Source of the DNA: Nesterenkonia pannonica
GTDB taxonomy: Bacteria; Actinomycetota; Actinomycetes; Actinomycetales; Micrococcaceae
Direction: 5' to 3'
DNA length: 64,000 nt
Assembly: GCF_019575955.1 (NCBI RefSeq)
Contig: NZ_CP080575.1
Location: 1,860,001 to 1,924,000 of the forward strand
Shown here: one piece after another, positions 10,486-20,130 of the stretch
How positions within the stretch are numbered: the stretch's first letter is position 1
How the letters are laid out: every line of letters starts with the position of its first letter
The notes under the pieces: model-generated
The model's database searches: none
What the model was told of the DNA's origin: nothing
Seen by the model: the letters and a program-made list of their open reading frames with translations, nothing else
Program-made: the position numbers and the translations under genes

Positions 10486-11544
10486 TTATGGGATGCGGAC
10501 GATCTGAGCCCCGTATGCCAGGTAGGCGCCGAAGCCGATCTGGAGGGCCAGTCCGCCCGAAATCTCGGGGTTCTCCGCACGGAGCCGATGGAGGGCCAGA
10601 GGCACCGATGCTGCGGAGGTGTTTCCAGCATCGACAATATCGCGGCCGACCAGGACATGCTCGGGAAGACCCAGCTGTTTGGCCAATTCGTCGATGATTC
10701 TGATGTTCGCCTGGTGCGGAACGAAGGCCGTCAGGTCACTCGGCTCTATTCCTGCCGCGCGGACAGCCTCCTTCGCCACCTTTGCCATCTCCCACACTGC
10801 CCAGCGGAAGACGGTCTGGCCCTCTTGGCGCAGGGTCGGCCACAGGCGCGACTCAGTGTCCAGCAGCGTGGCCGCGTCACCGGTGGCCTGCGCTTCGGCA
10901 AGGGTGTCGCGGAGCCTGAGCAGCGAGGAGTCCATAGAGACCGCATCCCACTTGTCTCCCTCGGAGCCAAGGATGCTGGGTGAGATGCCGGGCTGCTCGG
11001 ATGGGCCGACGACGACTGCTCCGGCACCGTCGCCGAGCAGGAAGCTGATGGAGCGGTCGTGCTTGTCGATGAAGTCTGAGAGCTTCTCCACACCTACGAC
11101 GAGCACGTGGCTGGCCAGGCCTGAGCGGACCAGGGCATCGGCCTGACCGACGCCGTAGCAGTATCCGGCGCATGCTGCGGAGATGTCGAAGGCCGATGCA
11201 TTGATGCCCAGGCGTGCGGCCAGGGCGGCCGCAGCAGAGGAGTCTGAAAAGGATGGGTGACGGTCGCCACGATCACGGCGCCGATCTTCTCGGGGAGATT
11301 CCGGCGTCCTGGATGGCGTCTCGCGCCGCGCCCTCGGCCATGTCGACCACGGACACCTCGGCGGGCGCACGGTGGCGGGTGACGATCCCTGTCCGTTTGC
11401 GGATCCACTCGTCCGAGGAGTCGATCCATTGGCAGATCTGCTCGTTGTCCACCATGACGTCCGGGCGGTGGGCGCCCAGTCCCAGCACTGCGGTGCCGGC
11501 GACGGGGCAGGTTGGGCGAGCGCGGAGTGCTGGTAGGCGTTCAC
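10486..11544 (-). CDS. fabH: 3-oxoacyl-ACP synthase III (KAS III)
   Basis: FabH starts fatty-acid synthesis by condensing an acyl-CoA primer with malonyl-ACP; branched primers are likely in this group. About 350 residues. The N-terminus carries the KAS III block SSDEWIRKRTGIVTRHRA. The active-site Cys is in AFDISAACAGYCYG, the His and Asn in AFVPHQANIRIIDELAKQL and DAGNTSAASVPLAL. Breaks lie near 11490 and 11275, between clearly alignable segments. GTG 11544 is the first start in a frame that, after one indel, reaches VLGLGAHRPD. It is preceded by fabD on the same strand. Confidence 0.92.
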   Translation of the reverse strand: MNAYQHSALAQPAPSPAPQCWDWAPTARTSWWTTSRSANGSTPRTSGSANGQGSSPATVRPPRCPWSTWPRARRETPSRTPESPREDRRRDRGDRHPSFSDSSAAAALAARLGINASAFDISAACAGYCYGVGQADALVRSGLASHVLVVGVEKLSDFIDKHDRSISFLLGDGAGAVVVGPSEQPGISPSILGSEGDKWDAVSMDSSLLRLRDTLAEAQATGDAATLLDTESRLWPTLRQEGQTVFRWAVWEMAKVAKEAVRAAGIEPSDLTAFVPHQANIRIIDELAKQLGLPEHVLVGRDIVDAGNTSAASVPLALHRLRAENPEISGGLALQIGFGAYLAYGAQIVRIP

Positions 11545-11567
11545 GGCGGGTTCTGTGATCCTTCGGG

Positions 11568-12502
11568 TCAGGCGGTGTGCTCGGTGATGAAGTCCTGGGC
11601 TGTAAGCAGGTCCTCGGGCGAGGTGACGGCCAGCGAAGCTACACCTCTGAGCCCGCGCTTTGCCAGTCCGACCAGTGCTCCCCGGGGGCGAGCTCGAGGA
11701 TTCCTGTCACTCCGCGGGACTTCATCGTATCCATGCAGAGGTCCCAGCGAACCGGCCGGGTGACTTGGTCGACGATGCGGGACATCATGTCTGGGCCGTC
11801 CGTTACCTCGGTGCCGTCGCGGTTGGAGAGGAGCGGGAGGACGGGCTGAGCGGCATGGATGTCCTGAGACGCCGCGGCGAGCTTCTCCCGGGCCGACGCC
11901 ATGTAGTCGGTGTGGAAGGCGCCCGCGACCTTCAGCGGCATCACCCGTGCCCGGGATGGCGGGTTCGCTGCGAGGGCCTCCAGAGCTTCGTGGGAGTAAG
12001 CAGCGACGATCTGGCCGCCGCCGTTGACGTTTGCGGGCGTCAGTCCTGCGCTTTCGATCGCTGCCAGCACCTCGCTCTCGTCGCCCCCGAGCACTGCGGC
12101 CATGCCGGTCGGGTGCGCACTGGCTGCCTCTGCCATGGCGGTGCCGCGCACGCCGATGAGCTGGAAGGCATCGCGGCGAGTGATGGAGTAAGCGACGGCG
12201 GCTGCTGAGATCTCGCCCACGGAGTGCCCGGCGACGATGACGCGGCTGCTGGCGCCTGCCAGCTGCTGGGCGGTCACGCCGAGCGCCTGGGCGGAGATGA
12301 GTGAGGCGGCGACGATGAGCGGCTGCGCAACTGCTGTGTCCCGCACCGTCTCCTCGTCCGACTCGGTTCCGTGAGCGACGAGGTCCGCTCCGGCGAGCTG
12401 CGCGTCGGACGCCAGGTCGGCGCGCACGTTCTCCAGCTCGAGCCACTGGCTGAGCATTCCGGGCTTCTGGGATCCCTGTCCGGGGCATACGATCGCGAGC
12501 AC
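11568..12502 (-). CDS. fabD: Malonyl-CoA:ACP transacylase
   Basis: FabD loads malonyl groups onto ACP. About 310 residues. It starts with VCPGQGSQKPGM, carries the catalytic Ser in IVAGHSVGEISA, and the His in VAGAFHTDYMASARE. A G-run error near 11690 shifts the end; the corrected C-terminus reads ELAPGGALVGLAKRGLRGV and runs to 11568. First gene of the fab operon. A 15-bp palindrome at 12539-12553 lies in its promoter region, where FasR would bind. Confidence 0.92.
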
Positions 12503-12538
12503 GTGCCCACCTTTCCAGCCGAGGACTGCTCTGAGGGT

Positions 12539-12553
12539 TGTAGGAATCCTACA
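12539..12553. promoter_or_regulatory. Candidate FasR operator upstream of fabD
   Basis: TGTAGGAATCCTACA is a perfect palindrome with 7-bp arms and a single central base. It lies 36 bp upstream of the fabD start, in the only gap between fasR and fabD. A near-copy stands upstream of fasR (13769-13783). Assignment to FasR is inference from position and repetition. Confidence 0.55.
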
Positions 12554-12586
12554 GAGTAGGCACCGGGCCGTGACTCTGACTGCGCG

Positions 12587-13745
12587 TCACAGCCGCCCGA
12601 GGGCCAGCGCGGTCTGCAGCACGTAGGCGTCCCGTGGCTCCATCGGGTCCCAGCCGGTGACCTCGGTGACTCTCTTGAGCCGATACCTGACGGTGTTGGT
12701 GTGCACATAGAGCTCGCGCGCTGTCGCCTCGAGGCTGTGCCCGCCCTCGACGTAGGCCTGCACGGTCTCCAGCAGGCTGTGCCCGGCCTCTGCCAGCACT
12801 CCATGGATACGGCTGACGAGGGTCTGCTTGGCCTTGTCGTCTCCGGCCAGGGCCCGCTCGGGGAGCAGGTCTTCGGCGTTGACCGGCCGGGGCGCCTGTG
12901 ACCACGCGGGCGCGGCGCTGTACCCGCTGAAGGCAGCTGTGGCGGCGCCTGCGGCCGTGGCGATCGGGCCCTCGTGGTGCGCGTAGACGATGGGACCATC
13001 GCCGAAGTGAGGCTCCACCTTCGCGACCGCCGGGGCCGGGTCCTCGGCGCCGCCGAGGAGCAGGATCAGACGGTCCCCCTGGACTCCGGCGACGGCGTCG
13101 GCGGCGAACCGGATGGATTGGCGCCGGATGTTCGATATGAAGAGGGCGTCCGACTCCTGCGGCGCCTTCCCCACGATGACGCTCAGCCCTGCCTGGGACT
13201 GCCAGCCGACGGCGGCAGCGCGGGAGGAGATCTGCTCCGAGGGCTCGTCCCGGAGGAGAGCGTCGACGAGCAGCGCCTCCAGCCGTGAGTCCACGCCCCG
13301 CGCGACTCTGCTGCTCGCGCATAGACATCGGCTATCGCGAAGGCGACTTCTCGTGAGTATCTCAGGACTGCTTCGAGCACGAGTGGCCGGTCTGGTGCCG
13401 GCATGAGGCCGGGAAGCCGCTGTTCGACAGCCTCGACGATGACGCGGATCAGCTGGAGCGCTCTGTGGAGGAGATGCTGCGCATCAGGTCCGTGGGCGCA
13501 GGGCCGAGAAGCTCATTGACCAGAGGATGGAGCGTGAGTCCTGGTCCTCCAGCCAGGCGACCAGTCGAGATTCCTCGCTGGGCGATGAGGCGCAGGGAGG
13601 CCCGCTCCTCGGTGCTGAGGGTGGCGTACCAGGACAGCTCGTTCTCGAGGTGCTCTCCGACGATCGTCGTCAGAGGCGAGAGGCTGCTGCGGAGAGTGCG
13701 GAGCGCCTCATCCGAGATGGCGACGGGGGCGGGGAGGGCGGTCAC
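12587..13745 (-). CDS. fasR: PucR/CdaR-type transcriptional activator of fatty-acid synthesis
   Basis: In Streptomyces a PucR-type protein encoded just upstream of fabD (FasR) activates the fab operon; position and architecture match here. About 386 residues. The N-terminal part is helical (SWYATLSTEERASLRLIAQR, then RPLVLEAVLRYSREVAFAIA). The middle is a GGDEF-like sensor (AVAGVQGDRLILLLGG). The C-terminal PucR helix-turn-helix reads GHSLEATARELYVHTNTVRY followed by RLKRVTEVTG. Breaks lie near 13560, 13440 and 13290. GTG 13745 is chosen because a -10 TAAGGT ends 6 bases before it, implying a leaderless message. Confidence 0.8.
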
Positions 13746-13751
13746 TCCGCC

Positions 13752-13783
13752 ACCTTAGATCACGAATTTGTGGAGATTCTACA
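13752..13783 (-). promoter_or_regulatory. fasR promoter with candidate FasR operator
   Basis: On the minus strand TAAGGT (13757-13752) matches TANNNT and ends 6 bases before the fasR GTG. Directly upstream, 13769-13783 reads TGTGGAGATTCTACA, an imperfect palindrome flanked by TT/AA. It matches the fabD-upstream palindrome at 11 of 15 positions (TGT-G-A-A-TC-TACA). Its place over the -35 zone suggests autoregulation. Confidence 0.5.
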
Positions 13784-13791
13784 AAGCGCGC

Positions 13792-14307
13792 TCAGCCGAC
13801 TCGTGAAAGCCACTGAACGGGCGCCCCTTCGGCGGCGTGGCGGAACGCTTCCAGCTCTTCGTCCCAGGCCTCGCCCAGGGCGAGCGACAGTTCCTGGTAC
13901 ACGACGGAGGGTCGCCTGCGCCCATTTCGTAGGCATAGCGGATGCGGTCCTCGGAGACCATGATGTTCCCCGCCGTGTCGATGGTGGCGTGGAAGATCCC
14001 CAGCTCGGGGTGTGCGACCACCGCGAGCCGTCGCAGCCCGCGGAGGGCTCCTCGGTGATCTCGAAGCGCAGGTGTGCGAGACCCCGCAGCGTTGAGGCGA
14101 GCTTGGCGCCCATCCCCTGGGAGCCGTGCCAGCTCAGCTCTGCGCGGCACGTTCCGGGGCAGCGGGCTGCTGCGCCCAGTCGAAGTCGACGCGCGTGTCG
14201 ACCAGCGAGGCGACGGCCCACTCGACGTGCGGGCACAGCGCCGTCGGGGCCGAGTGGATGTGAAGCACACCACGGGCACCCCGCGCGTCTGCAGCGTATG
14301 TGTTCAT
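13792..14307 (-). CDS. DUF3145 family protein
   Basis: DUF3145 is a conserved actinobacterial family without known function. About 170 residues. Family blocks: GVLHIHSAPTALCPHVEWAV, LSWHGSQGMGAKLASTLRGL, LRFEITEEPSAG, GIFHATIDTAGNIMVSEDRI with RYAYEMGAG, and the conserved end GAPVQWLSRVG. Breaks lie near 14150, 14010 and 13910. ATG 14307 starts MNTYAADARGARGVLHIHSA. It is encoded upstream of fasR, a common arrangement in this phylum. Confidence 0.85.
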
Positions 14308-14419
14308 GTGATCCTCCACGTGTCTGTTGGTGCGTCTTCCCCAACGACCGAACAGATGACTCACATGGAGGATGTGGACACATCGTAACAGCTGCCCCGG
14401 CGCCTGCCGACAGCTCCGT

Positions 14420-15357
14420 TCACGCGCGCGGGTGGGCCTGGGTGTAGGCCTTCCGCAGCTTCTCGGACGACACATGGGTGTAGATCTGGGTGGTCTGCAG
14501 GCTGGAGTGGCCCAGGAGCTCCTGCACGGCGCGCAGGTCGGCTCCCCGTCGAGGAGATGTGTGGCTGCGCTGTGGCGCAGGGAGTGGGGCCCGCGAGCCC
14601 CGGTGGTGCCGAGCCCCTCTAGGGCTTCGTCGACGATGCGGCGCACGACGCGGGGTCGATGCGGGCTCCGCGCGCGCCCAGGAACACCGCGCTGCTTACC
14701 GAGGGTCCGGCCAGTTGGTCCCGTGCAGCGAGCCACCGGTCGAGGGCCTCCGCGGCGGGCCTGCCGTAGGGGACGGTCCGCTCCTTGTCGCCTTTGCCTC
14801 TCACCCGCAGGGTGCGGCGGCTCTGGTCGAGATCGGCGATGTTGAGGCCTGTCAGCTCGGACACGCGGATGCCTGCGGCGTAGAGGGTCTCGACGAGGGC
14901 CTCGTTGCGGGCGGCGAGCGCGTATTCGCGGGGGCTCTCTTCCCGTAGGTCGGCGTGGCCGAGGCGCTGAGCTGCCAGGGTGTCGGCGACCTGGTGCATG
15001 TCGTCGGCCTGGAGGATGTCGGGAGGTGGGTTCCGCGGCTGCCTGTTCTCAGTCGCAGGGCGGGATCCTCCGTCAGGTGGCCGCGGCGAAGGGCCCATGC
15101 GGTGAATGCGCGTGCGGCGGCGACTTTTCGGTTCAGTGTGCTGCGGGCGAGACCGGCCTCGTGCAGCTCTGCGAGCCAGGTGCGCAGCGATCCGAGGGTG
15201 AGCTGTCGAAGGGGCCGCAGCTGTCGGCGAGCTGGGTGAGGTCGGAGAGGTAGCTGCGGAGCGTGTTTGCGGACAGGCCGCGCTCGTGCTGGATATGGGC
15301 GGCGAACTCTTCGAGCAGAGGGTCGCCCGCGCTGTCTGCCTGCGCCATGCTGTGCAC
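14420..15357 (-). CDS. xerC: Tyrosine recombinase XerC
   Basis: XerC resolves chromosome dimers at dif together with XerD. About 310 residues. The N-terminal SAM-like domain is [20 protein letters not shown] followed by [10 protein letters not shown]. The catalytic domain carries Arg in [18 protein letters not shown], Lys in [13 protein letters not shown], the HxxR block [15 protein letters not shown], and the Tyr in [12 protein letters not shown]. Breaks lie near 15215, 15050, 14655 and 14545. GTG 15357 and ATG 15348 are both possible starts, 1-10 bp after the dprA stop. Xer identity (C versus D) rests on the dprA/comM neighbourhood. Confidence 0.88.
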
Positions 15358-15358
15358 T

Positions 15359-16628
15359 CTACTCGCAGCGGGCCCATTCGCCGTTGGAAGCGCGCACCAG
15401 GCCGTTTGCCTGCAGGCGGGTCAGGCCGCTGAGGACCTGCGGGACGGGAGCCCGGCCTCCTCTGCGAGTCGCCCTGGGGTGATCAGCCGCCGTCGCGGGA
15501 AGGCGTCGTAGAGGAGCCGGTCGGGTTCGCTCATGCGGTCGAGACGGTCCCGGAGCGGCTGAGCGTCGGTCAGCTTCGGCTGGGCTGGTGCCGCTGCGGC
15601 CGTGGGCATGACGTCCGCGCTGCTGATCATGTGGACGATGTCGAGGGCGTTGGTCACCAGGTGGGTAGCGCCTCCTGCAGCAGCCGGTGGGTTCCGGCGG
15701 AGGCGGCGGAATGGATGTCTCCGGGGACTGCTCCGACGGGTCGGCTGAGGGCGAGCGCATGGTTAGCGGTTGAGAGTGCGCCGGAGCGAACTCGGGCCTC
15801 GACCACGACCGTAGCGGCGCTGGTAGAGCGATGATTCTGTTCCGGTGCAGGAACCGGTGGCGTGTGGGACTCGCGCCCGGAGGGAGCTCGGAGAGGAGGA
15901 GGCCTCGGTAAGCGATCGCCTGAAGAAGCCGTTCGTTGCCGGCGGGGTAGAGGCGGTCGACGCCGCTAAGCGAGGACTGCCAGGGTGGGGGCGCTTCGGT
16001 GTTCGGCGGCGCGTGCTGCTGCCAGTGCACCACGATGTGCCGCGGCGTCGATTCCGTAGGCCCCTCCGGAGATGATGGTGACTCCGTGGGAGGCGAGCTC
16101 CTCGCTCAGCTCGTAGGCGACCCGCGCGCCGTAGTCCGTCATCTCCCGGGCGCCTACGACTGCGACCCTTCGGTGCGGGGCAGGCATCCTTATGCTCAGC
16201 TCCTCCATGGTGTGCTGGGGCGAGGCTCCCGCGGGCGCCGTTCGAAACCATAGGCCCAGGGGCGCCGCAGGATGGAGCTCATCCAGCTGCCGCGGCCATG
16301 CTGCGTCCTCAGGGATCAGGAGGTCCCCGCCGAGCTGGCGGATGCGCCGCAGGTCTCGTGGGCCGTCTGCCTGTCGGACCCGCGTGCGCCAGCGCGCCAG
16401 GCCATGTCGGAGGGACCGCTGCCTCTGGCTGAGGTAGGCACGTTCGGCCGCTTCGGCAACGCCCTGCTGGGATGAGGTAGGCGGGGCGCTTTCAGCCCGT
16501 ATCAGCTCCCACGCGGTTTGGGGGCCCAGGAGCGACACCATGAGACACCCGAGAAGGTCACCGGGTTCGATCACCCGGCTGAGGCTTGCCCTGGCTTCGC
16601 GCACGGAGAGGCTGAGGTGTTCGCTCAT
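15359..16628 (-). CDS. dprA: DNA-processing protein DprA
   Basis: DprA protects incoming single-stranded DNA and loads RecA in natural transformation. About 420 residues. The N-terminal region includes [18 protein letters not shown]. The Rossmann-like core has [20 protein letters not shown] and [18 protein letters not shown], then [20 protein letters not shown] and [20 protein letters not shown] followed by RNRIIAL. The C-terminal winged helix is [15 protein letters not shown] and [20 protein letters not shown]. The break at 15965-15971 (GCTAAGC) restores LAGGVDRLYP if read as GCCGGC. Others lie near 15820, 15660 and 15440. It overlaps comM by 4 bp. Confidence 0.9.
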
Positions 16629-18218
16629 CGGACATCTCCTGCGCTGAGCCGCAGCTGCATGGCTGCGTCGATGTCCTCGGCCGCGGGCTCATCCCTGCTC
16701 TGGGTGTCTGCGAGCGTCCACGCCAGGCGGAGTATGCGCACGTAGCCGCGCAGCGAGATGAGCGCACGGTCCAACGCTGCGTCGAGCTGCGCGGTGACCG
16801 GCCGCGGCAGCCGCAGCTCATCGGAGAGGAGCTTGAGTGAGACCTGGCTGTTCAGCTGCAGGCCGTAGGGCGCCAGTCGTTCGCGCTGGCGTGCCCGTGC
16901 CTGCCGGACCCTTGCCAGCACCTGTGCTGACGTTTCGCCCGGCTCCGCGAGCGCGAGGGCCGAGGAGCGCGGTCTCTCCACCCTGACCTGGAGGTCGATG
17001 CGGTCCAGCATCGGGCCCGATATGCGGCGAAGATACCCTCTCCTCTGCGCCACGGTGCAGGTGCACTGGAGCCCGCGCCCGGAGTTCATGCCGCAGGGGC
17101 ATGGGTTGGCAGCGAGCACCAGTTGGAATTGGGCGGGGAAGATCACCTGCCCGGCGGAGCGCTGCAGCGCGATGCGGCCGGTTTCGATCGGCTGCCGGAG
17201 AGAGTCCAGGACGTGTCGTTGAAATTCGGGCGCCTCATCGAGGAACAGCACGCCTCTGTGAGCGCGGGTCACAGCGCCCGGCGTCAGCATGCCGGTGCCA
17301 CCGCCGATGATCGCGGCCGCTGAGGCGCTGTGGTGCGGCGCTTCGAAGGGCGGGGTGCGCTGCAGCCCGGTCAGCTGAGCCTGAGCTGCCGAACTGACGG
17401 AGGCGATGGCGGTGGCTTCCATGGCATGCTCATCCGTCAGCGGAGGCAGTATGGAGGGAAGCCGCTCAGCAAGCATCGTCTTTCCGGCGCCCGGGGTCCG
17501 AGAAGAAGCATGTTGTGCCCGCCCGCCGCGGCGGCCTCGAGGGCGAACCGCGCCTCGAGCTGGCCTCGGACCTCTGAGAGATCCGGCAGGTGCTCGGCCG
17601 GGTGCGCCTCATCGGTGCTCACACCGCCGACGAGGCGGCTGATGCCGCGCGTTCCTTCGAGCGCTGCACCAGTCAGGCTGGGCGAGCGAAAAGCTGCCGC
17701 CACGTCCAAGACGTGATCAGCGGAGAGCACCTCAGCACCGGGAACCAGGGCGGCTTCGGCAGCGTTCTCCTGAGCGACGACGATGGTCCCCAACCCGGCG
17801 TGCACAGCAGCTGCAGCAGCCGGGAGGACCCTCTCACCGGTCGCAGGCGGCCATCCAACCCCAGTTCCGCCATAAAGAGCACGTTCTCGGTCTCGGACAC
17901 CTTTCCGTCGGCAGCCCACGCGCTGACGAGGATGGCGAGATCGAGGCCCGAACCGGCCTTCGGAAGGGAAGCCGGGAAGAGGTTCACCGTCAGGCGGCGC
18001 GCTAAGCAGGCTCAGACCCGCGTTCTTCGCCGCCGAACGGACTCTGTCCTGACTTTCCTCAGGGCCGCGTCCGGGAGCCCGAGGAGCACGAAGGAGGGGA
18101 GGGTCTGGCCGATGTCCGCTTCGACTTCGATCAGACGGCCTTCGGCGCCGATGACCACGGCCCCGCGTGCCCGTCCCATCGACGTCGTGCGCGGGGCGGA
18201 CGGAGCGTGGCCCGTCAT
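16625..18218 (-). CDS. comM: YifB/ComM family Mg-chelatase-like AAA ATPase
   Basis: ComM is a hexameric helicase that promotes branch migration during transformation. About 520 residues. The N-terminal Lon-protease-like fold starts GAVVIGAEGRLIEVEADIGQ, then LPSFVLLGLPDAALRK. The AAA domain shows MLLLGPR (Walker A, interrupted), GAVTRAHRGVLFLDEAPEFQ (Walker B), VLAANPCPCGMNSGRG (zinc-type Cys pair) and RISGPMLDRIDLQVRVERP. Breaks lie near 18020, 17880, 17640 and 17500. ATG 18218 overlaps the yraN stop as TGATG, so the two are translationally coupled. ATG 18179 is an internal alternative. Confidence 0.88.
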
Positions 18219-18576
18219 CAGACCACCCCGGCAAGGTGCTCGATGCTCACAGCTTCGGCGCCGCGGGTGGGCATCACGATTCCGACTGCGTCGACCCGGT
18301 GAGGCATGCGCAGGAGTGGCTCAGGGCGTACTCGCGGACAAGCATGTGAAGACGCCGCAGCTTCTTCCCGTTCACGGCTTCGAGAGGGTGACCGTAGCCG
18401 ATGCCTCGCCGTGTCTTGACCTCCACGCCCACCAGTGTGCCCTCGTCGAGAGTGACGAGGTCGAGTTCGCCGGTGGGCGTCCTCCATCTGCGCTCCACTA
18501 CGCGGTGGCCCTTCGCTTCGAGGAAATCGGCAGCCAGCTGCTCCCCGTCCCACCCCGTTCGATCCTTGGCGCGCAT
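18218..18576 (-). CDS. yraN: UPF0102 (YraN) endonuclease-fold protein
   Basis: YraN proteins have a restriction-endonuclease-like fold; their substrate is unknown. About 120 residues. Core motif: GELDLVTLDEGTLVGVEVKT followed by RRGIGYGHPLEAVNG, matching the family G-E-(I/L)-D-L ... E-V-K-T-R. The last 30 residues (CRM-like MPHRVDAVGIVMPTRGAEAV) come after a break near 18300. Neighbours rnhB upstream and comM/dprA downstream form the usual actinobacterial order. Confidence 0.85.
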
Positions 18577-18711
18577 GCGCTCTCCTCTCCGTCGCCGAAG
18601 ACCAGCCTCCGTCGCCGGAGCGGCCGGCACGGAATCTCCAGCGCGGCCCGAGCACACGTCGGCGTGTCAGCGCCTACGAATCGCCCTCAGTGCAATACCG
18701 AGCGGGGAGGG

Positions 18712-19401
18712 TCACAGACCCGGCAGCGCGGGAGCTCCCAGATTCCAGGACCGCCGGTGGTGCTGACTCGGTCCGTGGACCTGAATAGCCGCCCTATGGG
18801 CGCTCGATCCGTACCCCTTGTTCGACTCCCAGCCGAATTCGGGGTGCTCGTGGGCAAGTCCGCGCAGCAGCTCATCACGCTCAACTTTCGCCAGCACAGA
18901 TGCGCAGGCCACCGTTTGGCTCTTCTGATCTGCCTTCGGCATGGTGCTCACGCGAGGATCCGCACCCGATGTCAGCCAATCGTGCGTCCCATCAAGCAGC
19001 ACCGCGTCCAAGGTGCGCCCCATCGACCGCTCCACCGCTTCCACCCCGGCGCGGCTTACGGCTCCCAGCGCAGCCGTGAGGCCCTTGGCGTCGATCTGGT
19101 CTGCGCTCTGGTGCTGGACGCTGTGGGCGGCGGCGTGTTCGCAGATGGTCGGCTGCCACCTGACTCGGGCCGCCGGGGTGAGGAGCTTGGAGTCGCGGAC
19201 ACCGTCCAGAAGCGGCCAGACGCCGGCGCTGAGGACATCCGGGGAAAGCCGTTCGAGGTCGATGACGACCACGCCGATCGTGACCGGGCTTACCAGCGCG
19301 CCTCTGCCGACCTCGTCGATTCCAGCGATCAGCCGAGCTCCCCGCTCTGCCAGGAGCTGCAGCTCGGGCTTCAGGGTGGCATGGGCGGCCGACTGCGTCA
19401 T
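18712..19401 (-). CDS. rnhB: Ribonuclease HII
   Basis: RNase HII cleaves RNA in RNA-DNA hybrids and removes misincorporated ribonucleotides. 229 residues, uninterrupted. Catalytic acids are visible in IAGIDEVGRGALVSPV (Asp and Glu) and AVLLDGTHDWL (Asp), with the downstream block KADQKSQTVACASVLAKVER. The family sequence after GRGAL is Ala-Gly-Pro-Val. Here it reads Val-Ser-Pro-Val because GTAAGC stands where GCCGGC is expected (19288-19293), so I regard the Val-Ser as artefactual. The gene follows two signal peptidases, 27 bp from lepB. Confidence 0.93.
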   Translation of the reverse strand: MTQSAAHATLKPELQLLAERGARLIAGIDEVGRGALVSPVTIGVVVIDLERLSPDVLSAGVWPLLDGVRDSKLLTPAARVRWQPTICEHAAAHSVQHQSADQIDAKGLTAALGAVSRAGVEAVERSMGRTLDAVLLDGTHDWLTSGADPRVSTMPKADQKSQTVACASVLAKVERDELLRGLAHEHPEFGWESNKGYGSSAHRAAIQVHGPSQHHRRSWNLGAPALPGL

Positions 19402-19428
19402 GGAGCCTCTGGGGGCGCGCCGCTCCGG

Positions 19429-20130
19429 CTACTCCGGGACCGATTCGAACGGCTCGTCCTGCGAGGCGCCGCTTACGAAGCGATCGAAGGGCCACACCGT
19501 CCCCAAGTGCCTGCCGATCACGTCCTCCTCGGGAACCGCCCCGGCATTCGGCTCGTCGACATGGGCCCGCGAGTCCGCCGAGGCGCCGCGGTTGTCGCCG
19601 AGCAGCCACACATGCCCTTCGGGCACCTCCACACTGAACTCCTGCTCGCTGGGGCTGTGGCCATCATTGATGTAAGGCTCATCGACCGGCTCGCCGTTGA
19701 CGAGAATCCGGCCCTGTTCGTCGCAGCACTCCACGGTGTCCCCGGAGAGTCCGACGATCCGCTTGACGACGTAGTGGCTTGAGGTGTCGGGCATGAGACC
19801 GATGAAGATCAGTGCCTCCTGCCCGAGATTCGTCTCGGGGCTCTGCTCCGGCCCCCACCACTGACGGGTGTCTTCGAAGACCACGACGTCACCGCGGTCC
19901 AGCTCCATTGGTCCGGGTGCGAGGAGGTTGACCACAATGCGGTCGTCGACCTCCAGAGCAGGCTCCATCGACTCGGACGGGATGTAGAAGGCTCTGAGGA
20001 AGAAAGTCTTGACGATGAAGCTGATGAGCACAGCCAGGCCGATGACGATCGCCGCTTCTATGAGCAGGCTCACCATGGGATGGCGCTTCCGCCCGCCGCC
20101 GCTGGGCGCCTGAGCAGGCTGATCAGTCAA
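19429..20130 (-). CDS. lepB: Type I signal peptidase (second copy)
   Basis: It removes signal peptides from Sec and Tat substrates at the outer membrane face. 233 residues: cytoplasmic tail, one membrane helix (LLIEAAIVIGLAVLISFIVK), box B with the Ser nucleophile (YIPSESMEPALEVDDRIVVN), the Lys in YVVKRIVGLSGDTV, and box E in VWLLGDNRGASADSRAHVD. The start is TTG 20130, since GAGGAG stands 6 bases upstream and no ATG fits. TTG overlaps the preceding stop as TTGA. A Val-Ser near 19463 (GTAAGC) may be another corrupted GCCGGC. Confidence 0.92.
   Translation of the reverse strand: MTDQPAQAPSGGGRKRHPMVSLLIEAAIVIGLAVLISFIVKTFFLRAFYIPSESMEPALEVDDRIVVNLLAPGPMELDRGDVVVFEDTRQWWGPEQSPETNLGQEALIFIGLMPDTSSHYVVKRIVGLSGDTVECCDEQGRILVNGEPVDEPYINDGHSPSEQEFSVEVPEGHVWLLGDNRGASADSRAHVDEPNAGAVPEEDVIGRHLGTVWPFDRFVSGASQDEPFESVPE

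Noticed and set aside
17590-19782. 730-codon open frame on the plus strand
   Set aside because: It runs antisense to comM, yraN, rnhB and lepB, is Arg/Pro-rich without family features, and is a codon-bias shadow of GC-rich genes.
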